A stretch of 64,000 nucleotides of DNA. It comes from Gammaproteobacteria bacterium (GTDB taxonomy: Bacteria > Pseudomonadota > Gammaproteobacteria > Enterobacterales > Kangiellaceae). Position 1 is the first letter of the stretch; every line of letters begins with the position of its first letter. Under the pieces are notes generated by a model. The model saw only the letters and a list, made by a program, of their open reading frames with translations. It had not been told where the DNA came from and did not search any database. The stretch lies in the NCBI GenBank assembly GCA_013373375.1, contig JABXHY010000009.1, forward strand, positions 186,001 to 250,000, read 5' to 3'. The position numbers were made by a program, and so were the translations under genes. This document shows, piece by piece, positions 25,431-35,072 of the stretch.

Positions 25431-26162
25431 TTATTCTGGACGTATTCTTTGGCGGTGAAGCTGCTCATAATAAGGCATGGCCTGCTTTGCAAGTTCCATT
25501 AGTTCAGCCGATAGCGACGTAGATAATGAGTGTCTTGGCTTCGAGAATCCTGTTGATTTTTCAACGTTATGATACCAGTGACTGGCCCATACACCGTCAC
25601 TGTCTCGTTTTCCTGCAGGCCACTGTAACATGGCATCGTCAAATGTAATGTCTAATTGACGACACACTTGAGACAGAACCGACCTCGGGTTCTGCAGTAC
25701 ATCCGCAGAATCAATAATGGGGATCGACTGGCCGGTTATTTGTGATATCAAGTCATAAAGCTCACCTTGTCGAATAATACCGATATCGTCTTGAGTTACA
25801 TTTGGCATTGCTTTTTTATAAGAAGCAATGACACGCTTGGGATCTCGAATTAAAAAGACATGCTTTATCGGCTGGGTCCACGATAAATCGACATCCGGTA
25901 AAATATGATGCGTCATATGTTTTTGATAAAAAATATCACTTTGCTTTGGCGCTTCAGTAAGTTGGTGAATCACCTCCTGCCAATCAGTCGACTGATTTTT
26001 TAGAATGTCGTCGGTGCAAGGATGTTGCAAACCTGTCGCACTTAAATAGCAAGCATAGAAAGGTTCATCGACAACTTCACAATCACTTCGGTTTTCCCAA
26101 CTGCGCATCATGGCGGTACTTATGTTTCGTGGTCCTGACCACATAGCAATTCGAACGGTCAT
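25431..26162 (-). CDS. sulfotransferase-like P-loop protein
   Basis: A 243-residue soluble protein. The N-terminus RIAMWSGPRNISTAMMRSW is a P-loop of sulfotransferase type (the 5'-phosphosulfate-binding loop), and HVFLIRDPKRVIASYKKAM matches the 3'-phosphate-binding region. The substrate is unknown. It follows the class IV aminotransferase gene by 43 bases on the same strand, so the two are probably cotranscribed. Confidence 0.8.
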   Translation of the reverse strand: MTVRIAMWSGPRNISTAMMRSWENRSDCEVVDEPFYACYLSATGLQHPCTDDILKNQSTDWQEVIHQLTEAPKQSDIFYQKHMTHHILPDVDLSWTQPIKHVFLIRDPKRVIASYKKAMPNVTQDDIGIIRQGELYDLISQITGQSIPIIDSADVLQNPRSVLSQVCRQLDITFDDAMLQWPAGKRDSDGVWASHWYHNVEKSTGFSKPRHSLSTSLSAELMELAKQAMPYYEQLHRQRIRPE

Positions 26163-26205
26163 TGTTGTTCTCGCTGTTATTTTTCACCTGATTAATTAGT
26201 TACTC

Positions 26206-27102
26206 TTATTCAGATTCAATTAATTGATGATAAAGTTTATTCAGACGATCGACCATCGCTCCCTTTTTCCCATCGCCTATGGTGCGACCATCGACTGATA
26301 TTACCGGCGTTAATCCGGCGAAGGTTCCGGTGCAAAAAGCTTCATCTGCGCTGTACACATCAGTGAGTGAAAAGTTTTTTTGAAATACAGGAATATTATT
26401 TTCTCGACAAACTCGGATAACGTTTCCTCGAGTAATTCCACCCAAACAGTAATCGCCAGATGAAGTCCAAACTTCTTCACCTTTTACAATAAAAAAATGG
26501 GTCGAATTACAAGTGGCAACAAAACCATGCGGGTCCAACATCAAAGCTTCATCAGCACCGGCTTTAGTTGCTTGAATACAGGCAAAAATACAGTTGAGTT
26601 TTGAATGCGAATTTAATTTTGGGTCCTGCACGTCGGGATACCCTCTTCGCACATGAACCGTAAACAAGTTCATTCCTGACGAAGGTGTCGATGCCTTGTA
26701 CTCTGGAATTATGACTATAGTTGCAGGCGATATAGTAACACGAGGATCTTGATAGGGTGTCGCTTTAACACCACGAGTAACCATTAAACGAATATGCACT
26801 CCATCGCTCATTCCATTAGCATTCAGTGTTTCGTTGATGCGTCCAATTAATTGTTGCTGCGTTAACCCTATATCCATATCCAGCGCTTTTGCACCTTCAT
26901 ACAAACGGTCCATATGTTGCTGTAAAAAAGCTATCTTACCCTTATGCAAACGCAAGCCTTCCCAAACACCATCGCCCAAAATAAAACCACTATCAAACAC
27001 ACTTATTTTTGCATCTTCCCGCGCAAATAATTCACCGTTTATATTAATCGTGATGTCGTTGTTACGAGGATCGTCTTGATAGCTATGAGCGCCAAATCCC
27101 AT
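26206..27102 (-). CDS. class IV PLP-dependent aminotransferase (IlvE/D-amino acid type)
   Basis: A 298-residue protein. The family pattern is seen in FDSGFILGDGVWEGLRL, the PLP lysine in LNSHSKLNCIFA, EALMLDPHGFVATCNSTHFF, and the phosphate-binding GGITRGNVI and GTFAGLTPV. Branched-chain, D-alanine and aminodeoxychorismate enzymes share these. The exact substrate cannot be set. The partner downstream is a sulfotransferase-like gene and the divergent neighbour is an amino-acid permease, pointing to amino-acid or amine metabolism. Confidence 0.88.
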   Translation of the reverse strand: MGFGAHSYQDDPRNNDITININGELFAREDAKISVFDSGFILGDGVWEGLRLHKGKIAFLQQHMDRLYEGAKALDMDIGLTQQQLIGRINETLNANGMSDGVHIRLMVTRGVKATPYQDPRVTISPATIVIIPEYKASTPSSGMNLFTVHVRRGYPDVQDPKLNSHSKLNCIFACIQATKAGADEALMLDPHGFVATCNSTHFFIVKGEEVWTSSGDYCLGGITRGNVIRVCRENNIPVFQKNFSLTDVYSADEAFCTGTFAGLTPVISVDGRTIGDGKKGAMVDRLNKLYHQLIESE

Positions 27103-27203
27103 GATGCAAGCCTTTTAATGTTTTAAATATGTAAGAACCTAAGCTATAACACAAAACTTGATTTGTCGATCAGCAATAAGCAAACTGAGCAAAAGGAGAT
27201 GCC

Positions 27204-28586
27204 ATGAATTCAAACAATAATAACTCTAATAACTCTAATAGCTCTGATCGCTCTTTCGGTCTCGCCATTACTTCATCATTAGTGATAGGTACCATGATTG
27301 GCTCAGGTATTTTCTTACTGCCTGCGTCTCTTGCCCAATATGGCGGAGTAAGTTTATTCGGCTGGTTATTCGCAGCAATGGGCGCAGTTTGTTTAGCGTG
27401 GGTTTTCGCCAAGCTTAGCCATTGGCATCCCGGATTAGGGGGACCTTATCATTACACCAGAATTGGCATTGGTGAATTTCCAGCATTTTTGGTTGCCTGG
27501 GGATACTGGATTTCGATTTGGACAGGTAATGCCGCCATTGCGATGGCAGCGGTGTCTTATTGCAAACTGCTCATTCCTGCCTTGAGTGACTCAACTTTCC
27601 TCGCAACCGGTTTAGCGTTAAGTTTTATCTGGTTGTTTACAGCAATTAATATTTCTGGAGTAAAAGAAGCCGGAATTACTCAGCTAATAACGACTGTTTT
27701 GAAAGCTGTGCCGTTAATATTATTTGCGATTATGGGTCTTTGGTTTGTCGAACCTGATCATTTTACTTTTGATTTATCAAGTTTTACAGAAGCCACCAAT
27801 GAATCCACCGACAACAACACAATCATCCAGTTAGGTTCGAGCATAATGGCAGCAGCAGCACTGTGGCTTTGGGCATTTTTAGGCGTCGAGTCGGCTAGTA
27901 TTCCTGCAGACAGTATCAAAGAGCCACAAAAAACCATTCCTCGCGCAACCATAATTGGCGTTTTAGCTGTCGCATTCATTTACGCACTAGGCGTCATTGT
28001 CGTCATGGGCGTAATTCCCCCGTCAGATCTTGCCACATCAGACGGGCCATTTGCCGATGCTGCTCAGCGACTGTGGGGATCCTGGGCCGGAATTTTAATG
28101 ACCATTATCGCGCTAATCAGTACTCTTGGAGCACTTAACGGATTAATTTTACTGGGAGGACAAATGCCAATGGCGGCAGCACGTGATAATTTATTTCCGA
28201 GATGGTTTGCCAGGCAAAATAAACGGCAGGCACCTGGGTTAGGAATATTTTTATCCGCGATTCTTACTTCTATTCTCATACTGACCACTACCAGTAAAAC
28301 TTTACTCAATGTTTTTAATTTTGCGATTTTGTTATCAACGACCTCCATTATTGTACCCTATCTTTTTTGTTCAGCCGCAGCGTTTCGATTTCAATCCAGC
28401 AAAAAAGAAAAATTAAAATTTATATCCATTACTGCCATTATCGCTGCTTTTTTATTTTCACTCTGGGCACTTGCTGGTGCCGGACAAGAAGCAGTTTACT
28501 GGGGATTTTTACTTATGATGGCAGGAATCCCTATTTACACCGGACTTAAAATGAAAAACGACCAAACCAACGAGACAAATTCATGA
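27204..28586 (+). CDS. APC-family amino acid permease
   Basis: A 460-residue inner-membrane transporter with about 12 hydrophobic helices. SLVIGTMIGSGIFLLPASLA is the APC helix-1 motif, and GLGGPYHYTR and GVESASIPADSIKEP are typical of AdiC/CadB-like members. An Asn/Ser-rich head of 15 residues, encoded by AAT/AAC/TCT codon repeats, precedes helix 1. AAGGAG lies before the start. Its stop overlaps the start of the amidinohydrolase gene (ATGA), so a guanidino compound or arginine derivative is a likely substrate (inference). Confidence 0.88.
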   Translation: MNSNNNNSNNSNSSDRSFGLAITSSLVIGTMIGSGIFLLPASLAQYGGVSLFGWLFAAMGAVCLAWVFAKLSHWHPGLGGPYHYTRIGIGEFPAFLVAWGYWISIWTGNAAIAMAAVSYCKLLIPALSDSTFLATGLALSFIWLFTAINISGVKEAGITQLITTVLKAVPLILFAIMGLWFVEPDHFTFDLSSFTEATNESTDNNTIIQLGSSIMAAAALWLWAFLGVESASIPADSIKEPQKTIPRATIIGVLAVAFIYALGVIVVMGVIPPSDLATSDGPFADAAQRLWGSWAGILMTIIALISTLGALNGLILLGGQMPMAAARDNLFPRWFARQNKRQAPGLGIFLSAILTSILILTTTSKTLLNVFNFAILLSTTSIIVPYLFCSAAAFRFQSSKKEKLKFISITAIIAAFLFSLWALAGAGQEAVYWGFLLMMAGIPIYTGLKMKNDQTNETNS

Positions 28587-29461
28587 ATACAATGCAAACC
28601 GATGTTGGAAAAATAAAACGAGTGTTACTCAAGCATGCGAAAGACGCTTTTCGTGATGAACAACAAATTGAACAAGAATGGCAAGCCCTTAACTTTTTGG
28701 CGAAGCCCGACCGATATAACGCAATTCGAGAGTACGACTTATTTTGCGAGCTGCTGACGAAACTTGGCGTCGAGCTCTGTTTTCTTCCTGATTCAGAAAA
28801 CACTACGCTGGACAGCCTTTACCCGCGCGATAATGCGCTAGCAACTGATAAAGGCATGATCTTGTGTACTATGGGAAAACACAATCGGCAAACAGAGCCA
28901 CAACATCACAAAAAGTTTTACCAACAGCAAGCAATCTCGGTGCTTGGTGAAATTCAAAAACCCGGCTCAGTTGAAGGTGGAGACGTTACCTGGCTCAACA
29001 ATAATGTTATTGCCGTTGCCAATGGTTATCGCACCAATCCAGCGGGTATAGCACAATTAAAAGAGTTAGTGTCATCTTCAGTTAATGATTTTATCGAAGT
29101 ACCCTTACCTCACTTTCGGGGCCCGGGTGATGTCTTTCATTTAATGTCGATCATTAGCCCGATCGCCGATAACACTGCGGTTGTGTACTCACCATTGATG
29201 CCCGTACCTTTTCGCAACTACTTACTTGACTCTGGATATCGATTGGTTGAAGTTCCAGAAGAAGAGTACGACAGTCAGGGTTGCAATGTTTTAGCGGTTG
29301 CTCCAGGTGTCTGCGTTGCCGTTGAAGGCAATCCAATCACTCGAAAAAGACTGCTTGACGCTGGCGCAGAAGTGCACACATTCAGTGGCAAGGAGATTTG
29401 TGAAAAAGGCTGTGGAGGCCCCACATGTCTTACGCGACCTTTGGAAAGAGAAACCGAGTAA
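28583..29461 (+). CDS. DDAH-like amidinohydrolase
   Basis: A 292-residue protein of the guanidino-group-modifying superfamily. SVEGGDVTWL, GPGDVFHLMS (candidate His186) and GGPTCLTRPLERE (nucleophile Cys282) are the catalytic elements shared by dimethylarginine dimethylaminohydrolase and related enzymes, which hydrolyse the guanidino carbon via a cysteine adduct. The substrate may be methylated arginine or another guanidino compound. It overlaps the permease gene by four bases and is followed 89 bases later by a Rieske oxygenase. Confidence 0.85.
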   Translation: MNTMQTDVGKIKRVLLKHAKDAFRDEQQIEQEWQALNFLAKPDRYNAIREYDLFCELLTKLGVELCFLPDSENTTLDSLYPRDNALATDKGMILCTMGKHNRQTEPQHHKKFYQQQAISVLGEIQKPGSVEGGDVTWLNNNVIAVANGYRTNPAGIAQLKELVSSSVNDFIEVPLPHFRGPGDVFHLMSIISPIADNTAVVYSPLMPVPFRNYLLDSGYRLVEVPEEEYDSQGCNVLAVAPGVCVAVEGNPITRKRLLDAGAEVHTFSGKEICEKGCGGPTCLTRPLERETE

Positions 29462-29550
29462 ATAAAGTCACTAATCTTTTTAAATAACAAAATGATTACT
29501 TAACTTATAGGTGAGTTTTAATATTCATCTCACAGTGTGGACGACAACAC

Positions 29551-30639
29551 ATGCTTGATTTAACAAAATTTGTTCAATACTTTAATACAACATCACTAGC
29601 GGACGCTATTACGTTACCTGCTGAACTTTATTCGAGCGACACCGCACATAAACTGGATCAACTAGCAATCTTTTCAAACAGTTGGCAATGCGTCGGACAT
29701 ATTTCTCAATTAATCAATAATGGGGATACATTATTAGCGAATATTGCTAATCGACCTATTGTCATCGTGAAAGATCACCAAGGTGAATTAAAAGCGTTTT
29801 ATAATGTATGTAAACATCGTGCAGGACCCTTGGTATTTGAATCTGGAAACATTAAATTGTTCAGCTGCAAATATCACGGCTGGACCTACAAGCTTGATGG
29901 GCAACTTAGAACTGCCCCAGAAATGTCGGACACTCCTAACTTTAACACCTGTGATATACATCTCGACAAGGTAAACCTGGATGTATGGGAAGGCTTTATT
30001 TTTGTTAATCTCAGTGAGTCACCGATACCGCTGCACAAATTTTTTGAAGGAATTTCCAACACTATCAAGCCGATTGATTTAACGGAAATGACCTTTCATC
30101 ATCGCGAAGAATATAATATCGCCTGCAACTGGAAAACCTATATGGATAATTATCTGGAGGGTTATCACTTGCCGCACGTTCATCCGGGTTTAAATAAACT
30201 TCTTGATTATAAAAGTTACTCCACTGAACTTTACGACTGGTACTCTTATCAACACAGTCCGTTAGAAAATCAAGCCAGTTTTTACGGCGAAGGTTCAGCG
30301 CATTATTTTTGTATTTACCCGAATCTAATGTTGAATATCTTACCGGGCCGTTGTCAGGTTAATATTATCCTCCCAACGTCAAAAACCAGCTGCAAGGTAA
30401 TTTTTGATTATTTCTACACCAATCCAGACTCTGACAATGCAAAGAAAATGATCAAGGAAGATTTATCCTTCAGTGATGAAGTTCAAGATGAAGACATTAT
30501 GATTTGCGAGCATGTGCAAAAAGGTCTTGAGTCAGGTGTTTATCATCAAGGACGACTTTGTGTAAAACGAGAACAAGGAGTTTGGCACTTTCAAGAATTA
30601 TTAAGAAAGGCGTATCGCGCTAGTATTCCGGATAAGTAA
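29551..30639 (+). CDS. Rieske non-heme iron oxygenase, alpha-subunit type
   Basis: A 362-residue protein. The [2Fe-2S] Rieske ligands are Cys87, His89, Cys106 and His109 in CKHRAGP and CKYHGW. The mononuclear iron motif is DNYLEGYHLPHVH (His206, His211). The length and motif spacing fit the choline, carnitine and betaine oxygenase branch that demethylates quaternary amines. No reductase subunit is adjacent. Its position after a permease and a DDAH-like enzyme suggests oxidation of an N-methylated amino acid derivative (inference). The gene converges with the GGDEF-EAL gene after two bases. Confidence 0.88.
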   Translation: MLDLTKFVQYFNTTSLADAITLPAELYSSDTAHKLDQLAIFSNSWQCVGHISQLINNGDTLLANIANRPIVIVKDHQGELKAFYNVCKHRAGPLVFESGNIKLFSCKYHGWTYKLDGQLRTAPEMSDTPNFNTCDIHLDKVNLDVWEGFIFVNLSESPIPLHKFFEGISNTIKPIDLTEMTFHHREEYNIACNWKTYMDNYLEGYHLPHVHPGLNKLLDYKSYSTELYDWYSYQHSPLENQASFYGEGSAHYFCIYPNLMLNILPGRCQVNIILPTSKTSCKVIFDYFYTNPDSDNAKKMIKEDLSFSDEVQDEDIMICEHVQKGLESGVYHQGRLCVKREQGVWHFQELLRKAYRASIPDK

Positions 30640-30641
30640 GT

Positions 30642-32798
30642 TTACTTCTGGCTTAACGACTTCCAATCATTATCTTTTTTCCAGTTCTCGAACCACTCAT
30701 TAAACTCTATGATAGGAACGGGTCTGGAAATACCAAAGCCTTGAGCGAGATTACATCCCATATTTAACAATTGCTTTCCATGCTCTATTGTCTCTACTCC
30801 TTCTGCAATCACCTGCTTCTTAAAGGTTTTTGCTAGTTGAATAATGCCTTCAACAATCGCTTTGTCGTCAGAATCGCTTAGCATATCGCGAACAAAGGAA
30901 CGATCGATTTTCAAAATATCAGTTGGCAACCGCTTCAAATAAGTAAGCGATGAATATCCCGTACCAAAGTCATCAATTGAAAAACCTACCCCAAGATCAC
31001 GACAAGCAGTAATCACATCTGCTGCGCGCTCTATTTCGTTAACAGCACTTGTTTCCACTATTTCAAATTCAAGTGAACCTGCTTTAAAATTAGGGAATTC
31101 ACTAATTAATAATTTCAACCTCTCGATAAAGTTTGGGTTTTGCAAATGCAGCGAATCTAGGTTAACACTAATTGGCAAGTTAATACCCTGCTGCGCCCAA
31201 TTTGATAACTGCTCTAATGCCTGCCGGATTACCCACTCACCGACTTCAATGGTAAGTAAATCACCTTCAATAATAGGTAGAAATTTTATTGGAGGTAAAA
31301 GTCCTTCAGTAGGATGAAGCCATCGAATGAGCGCCTCCGCGCCAATCACCAAATTACTACTTAAATCGATCTTCGGTTGAAAAAATAAAACAAACTCATT
31401 ATTCAAGAGTGCCTGACGAATAGTCTCAAGTTCCTCAATATGAAAACGTGATGCTGAATCTTTCTCGACATCAAAAATATGAATGCTATTCTTTCCCGAG
31501 TTTTTTGCGATGTACATCGCCTGATCAGCATGTCGGATTAAATGCGCATAATTGGAACTGTCTCGTGGATAGGTTGTAACGCCAATGCTAGCTGTGATTC
31601 GAATGTCTTTATACTGAATGCTTGCACTTTCACTTACTGCTTTATGGATTTTTTCAAGTACGCTTTTACTATCATCAACCGAATTTAACTCATTAATCAG
31701 CACAACAAACTCGTCACCACCAAAACGAGCAACAGTATCACTTTTACGCAAACAACCTTGAATTTTACTGGCAATATGACAAAGAAGCTCATCTCCAATG
31801 TTATGACCATAAGTGTCATTAATTTCTTTAAAACCATCTAAATCGATAAATACAACCGCCAAATATTGATTACGCCGCTTACAACTCGCAATATTTTGCT
31901 CCATTCTATCTTCGAGCAATGCTCGATTAGGTAACCCTGTCAATGGATCGTAGTGCGCACTTTTTTTAAGGGTATGATTTAAATTTTCAAGTTCTCTGTT
32001 GGTTTTTTCAAGTCGCTTTTGTACAATTTTTTGCTCGGTAATATCTTGAAAGGTGCCTAGTAATTTTCGAGGTTTTCCATTTTCAAATAAAACTATGCCA
32101 TTCGTCCTTACGTCTATTTTTCGTCCTTTTGTCGTGTAAGTTTCCAATTCTAAATCGTAGCCTTCCCCTTTTTCAATCGCTCTCTCCAATGCATTGATTA
32201 TTTGCGCTTTTGAGTCAGGTAAAAAATATCCAACACCAGCATCGACGGTTGGATAAAATTCATCCGGAGAAGTGTCATGAATCCTATAAGTTTCATTTGT
32301 CCAAAATAACTCACCTGATGGAATATCCAGTTCCCAACCTCCAACTTTGGCGATGCGTTGCGACTCTTCCAATAGTTTGGTTTTCCGGTCTAAATCCGTC
32401 TTTTGAGACTTTCTATCATTAATATCTATATGAACACCCAGCATTCGCACTGGTTTTTGGTCTTCGTCGAACTCGATTGTTTTCCCAATAGCGAGTACCC
32501 AATGGTATTTACCTTGTTTGGTTTTCATTCGAAATTCTATTTCGTATGAGCTTGCCAGACCTTTAAAGTGCTGCTCAAGTGACCACTTTGCTTTTTTCAA
32601 ATCATTAGGATGGACTAACCCCTCCCACGTCTCATAAGAGATGGGGTTTAACTCTTCGTGCCTGTAGCCTAACAGTTCAGCCCATCGACGATTAAAGAAC
32701 AATTGCCCAGATTGCACCTGCCAGTCCCAAACGGCTAAATCTGCAGCATCAATAACCAATGCCATTTGCTCGGGTGTTAGTTTACTTGTTGAACTCAT
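30642..32798 (-). CDS. PAS-PAS-GGDEF-EAL cyclic-di-GMP protein
   Basis: A 718-residue soluble protein with two PAS/PAC modules (about 10-130 and 140-270; WDWQVQSGQLFFNRRWAELL opens the first), a GGDEF domain (about 285-445) with an intact RKSD inhibitory site and FGGDEFVVL, and an EAL domain (about 460-705) with IGAEALIRW, DDFGTGYSSLTYLKRLP and AEGVET. Both catalytic signatures are intact, so it may make or degrade c-di-GMP. It is the last gene of the signalling island, 115 bases after the degenerate receiver gene. Confidence 0.93.
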   Translation of the reverse strand: MSSTSKLTPEQMALVIDAADLAVWDWQVQSGQLFFNRRWAELLGYRHEELNPISYETWEGLVHPNDLKKAKWSLEQHFKGLASSYEIEFRMKTKQGKYHWVLAIGKTIEFDEDQKPVRMLGVHIDINDRKSQKTDLDRKTKLLEESQRIAKVGGWELDIPSGELFWTNETYRIHDTSPDEFYPTVDAGVGYFLPDSKAQIINALERAIEKGEGYDLELETYTTKGRKIDVRTNGIVLFENGKPRKLLGTFQDITEQKIVQKRLEKTNRELENLNHTLKKSAHYDPLTGLPNRALLEDRMEQNIASCKRRNQYLAVVFIDLDGFKEINDTYGHNIGDELLCHIASKIQGCLRKSDTVARFGGDEFVVLINELNSVDDSKSVLEKIHKAVSESASIQYKDIRITASIGVTTYPRDSSNYAHLIRHADQAMYIAKNSGKNSIHIFDVEKDSASRFHIEELETIRQALLNNEFVLFFQPKIDLSSNLVIGAEALIRWLHPTEGLLPPIKFLPIIEGDLLTIEVGEWVIRQALEQLSNWAQQGINLPISVNLDSLHLQNPNFIERLKLLISEFPNFKAGSLEFEIVETSAVNEIERAADVITACRDLGVGFSIDDFGTGYSSLTYLKRLPTDILKIDRSFVRDMLSDSDDKAIVEGIIQLAKTFKKQVIAEGVETIEHGKQLLNMGCNLAQGFGISRPVPIIEFNEWFENWKKDNDWKSLSQK

Positions 32799-32913
32799 AG
32801 AATCAAAACGACTATTAAATTCATTGAAGTATAGCCAAGTTTCAACAATTCGACAGAAACTCCGAAAAGAGAAAAGGGTGCTTGAATTCGATTAAATATG
32901 ATTAATGATCGAT

Positions 32914-33369
32914 TTAATAAAAATATCGCACTGGTCTTGGTAACATAACGGTATTTAACCAATAGCTGTCTAGCACTCCCATAATCGTAACGATAGAATC
33001 AAACCGATACGAATAGCGAACAATCGATGTAACACCTAAGCTATGGGCTTTTTGAATTTGAAAAGCATTATGCTCTCGACTTGCAACAATCAATGGCAAC
33101 TTGTTTTGATGATGAAATAAATGATCTAATTCAAGTAAGGCATCAATAGTGCTCTGCTCTGATAAGTTAGCCACTAATAAAATTATATTAGGCCTGGGAA
33201 ACTGCTTTTGGTCATTATAAGGTTCATTTTGCGCTAGATAAGCAAAGAGTTGATTAACATCATTCACTAACTCAATACTCGCATTCGGTCGCACAGATTG
33301 GATCGCTTCCAAAAACTGCGGTTGTTCAGATTCAGGGATCAGACATAACATAACCGGTTTATTACTCAT
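32914..33369 (-). CDS. degenerate receiver-domain protein (no phospho-acceptor)
   Basis: A 151-residue protein that aligns with the Rcp1-like regulator at 35065-35502 over most of its length (YNDQKQFPRPNIILL against YDDLEKYPDPGLIIL; VLDSYWLNTVMLP against ELGNYWFSIVEQ). The acceptor Asp is replaced by Ala (LLVANLSE) and the conserved Lys-Pro by Arg-Tyr (VRYSY). The acidic pair near the N-terminus is also missing. It overlaps the REC-GGDEF-EAL gene by four bases (ATGA). It probably binds partners without phosphorylation. Confidence 0.78.
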   Translation of the reverse strand: MSNKPVMLCLIPESEQPQFLEAIQSVRPNASIELVNDVNQLFAYLAQNEPYNDQKQFPRPNIILLVANLSEQSTIDALLELDHLFHHQNKLPLIVASREHNAFQIQKAHSLGVTSIVRYSYRFDSIVTIMGVLDSYWLNTVMLPRPVRYFY

Positions 33370-35072
33370 GAAGCTGCACCGTAATCTTTTTGTAAAAGTT
33401 TAGTCGCCAGTTCCGCATTTAGCGGTTCATTAAAGTAAAGCCCCTGTGCTAAATCGCACCCCTGCTGCATTAATAAATTAGCCTGTTCCTTTGTTTCAAC
33501 TCCTTCTGCAATCACCTGCATATTTAGACCATGTGCCAAGGATATTATGGCCTGATTTATAACTTCCTCTTGCTGACCGACTGATGGACCAGAAACAAAT
33601 GAGCGATCGATTTTTAATTTATCGAGAGGAAAGTTTTTCAAGTATGCCAATGCAGAATAACCCGTACCAAAATCATCCAACGCCAAAGAAATACCAGATT
33701 GTTTTAGATGTTTAAAAAAGCCGATATTATGTTCGCTAGCGTCAATAAAAATTGATTCGGTTAATTCCAGTGTGAGTTTTCCAGGTACTAAATTGTATTT
33801 AATTATCTGCTCGTTTAAATGCGTATAAAAATTAGGTTTTTTCAGCTGCTTGGGAGACATATTTATTGCAATATTGAGATCTCTATAGCCCGCCTTATTC
33901 CATTCATGTAACTGCCTACACACAGTTTCAATTATCCAGTCACCTAACTCGAGAATTAAACCAGATTTTTCTGCGATCGGTATAAATTGTTCCGGCGGTA
34001 TTTTTCCTAAAACAGTACTATCCCATCTTATTAATGCTTCAAATCCATCGAGCCTGTTATCGAGCAAATTATATTGAGGTTGATAGTACATTGAAAATGC
34101 TGGCGTGTTAATTTCTAGTCTTAAAGCCTTTTCAATTTCAGTTTCATATTGAAGTTTCGTTCTCAGCTCTTCGCTAAAAAATTGAAAGTTGTTTTTCCCC
34201 AAGGTTTTAGCTTTATATAAAGCTAAATCTGCTTTTTGCATTAATCCAATTGGCGTATCAGCATTATCAGGAAACATAGCAACACCGATGCTTGTCGAAA
34301 CAAACAAGCTACTTTCATTGATAGGAGTAGGCTTTGTCAGATGTGTGAGGATCTTATTGCATATTGCAACTACAGATTCTGAGTTCTCAACTTGACTCAG
34401 TAGTATTGTGAATTCATCTCCCCCTATTCGCGCTATGATATCTTCCTTTCGCATTAATTCTGTAAGCCGGTTAGCAACAATACTCAGGAGCATATCTCCT
34501 ATATTATGACCAAGTGTGTCATTAATTTCTTTAAAGCGGTCTAAATCTAACAGAAGAACGGCAAACTTTTGGTTTCGTCTTTTTGATATTGCCAGAGTTC
34601 TTTCAAGGTGTTCTTCAAACATGGCTCGATTTGCTAAATTGGTCAAAGGGTCCCGATTTGCAAGATATTCCAATTTTTTAATATATCGAGTACGCTCTAG
34701 AGCGTGTTTAATGGTTCTATCAAGTAGCGAGGCCGATAATTCTTCTTTTGGTAGATAATCTGCGGCTCCGGCATTCATTACCTGCTCATCGACTTCTTCA
34801 CTTTCGGCACCGGTTATAACAATGATAGGAGTCGTTTTACCTATTCTTCGAGCCTCACGAATTAGCTCAAGTCCATCAGATTCACCAAGATAATAATCCA
34901 TTAAATAAACATCGTGATTATCAGCGGCTAAATGCAGTCGAGCATCATTTACATCGCAAATATGTTCTACTTTAAATCGAGTGTGCTTAACTTTTTTTAA
35001 TAACGCTTTCACCAGACGAATATCAACTATATCGTCATCGATTAACAGTACATTGATTTCCTCGTTATTCAT
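33366..35072 (-). CDS. REC-GGDEF-EAL response regulator
   Basis: A 568-residue protein. ATG 35072 is preferred because it overlaps the preceding stop by eight bases. The receiver (about 5-120) has VLLIDDD and acceptor Asp in VYLMDYYLGESDG. The GGDEF domain (about 135-300) has RKED as inhibitory site and IGGDEFTILL. The EAL domain (about 310-560) has GFEALIRWD, DDFGTGYSALAYLKNFP and AEGVETKEQ. Phosphorylation by an upstream kinase would tune c-di-GMP levels. Confidence 0.93.
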   Translation of the reverse strand: MNNEEINVLLIDDDIVDIRLVKALLKKVKHTRFKVEHICDVNDARLHLAADNHDVYLMDYYLGESDGLELIREARRIGKTTPIIVITGAESEEVDEQVMNAGAADYLPKEELSASLLDRTIKHALERTRYIKKLEYLANRDPLTNLANRAMFEEHLERTLAISKRRNQKFAVLLLDLDRFKEINDTLGHNIGDMLLSIVANRLTELMRKEDIIARIGGDEFTILLSQVENSESVVAICNKILTHLTKPTPINESSLFVSTSIGVAMFPDNADTPIGLMQKADLALYKAKTLGKNNFQFFSEELRTKLQYETEIEKALRLEINTPAFSMYYQPQYNLLDNRLDGFEALIRWDSTVLGKIPPEQFIPIAEKSGLILELGDWIIETVCRQLHEWNKAGYRDLNIAINMSPKQLKKPNFYTHLNEQIIKYNLVPGKLTLELTESIFIDASEHNIGFFKHLKQSGISLALDDFGTGYSALAYLKNFPLDKLKIDRSFVSGPSVGQQEEVINQAIISLAHGLNMQVIAEGVETKEQANLLMQQGCDLAQGLYFNEPLNAELATKLLQKDYGAAS

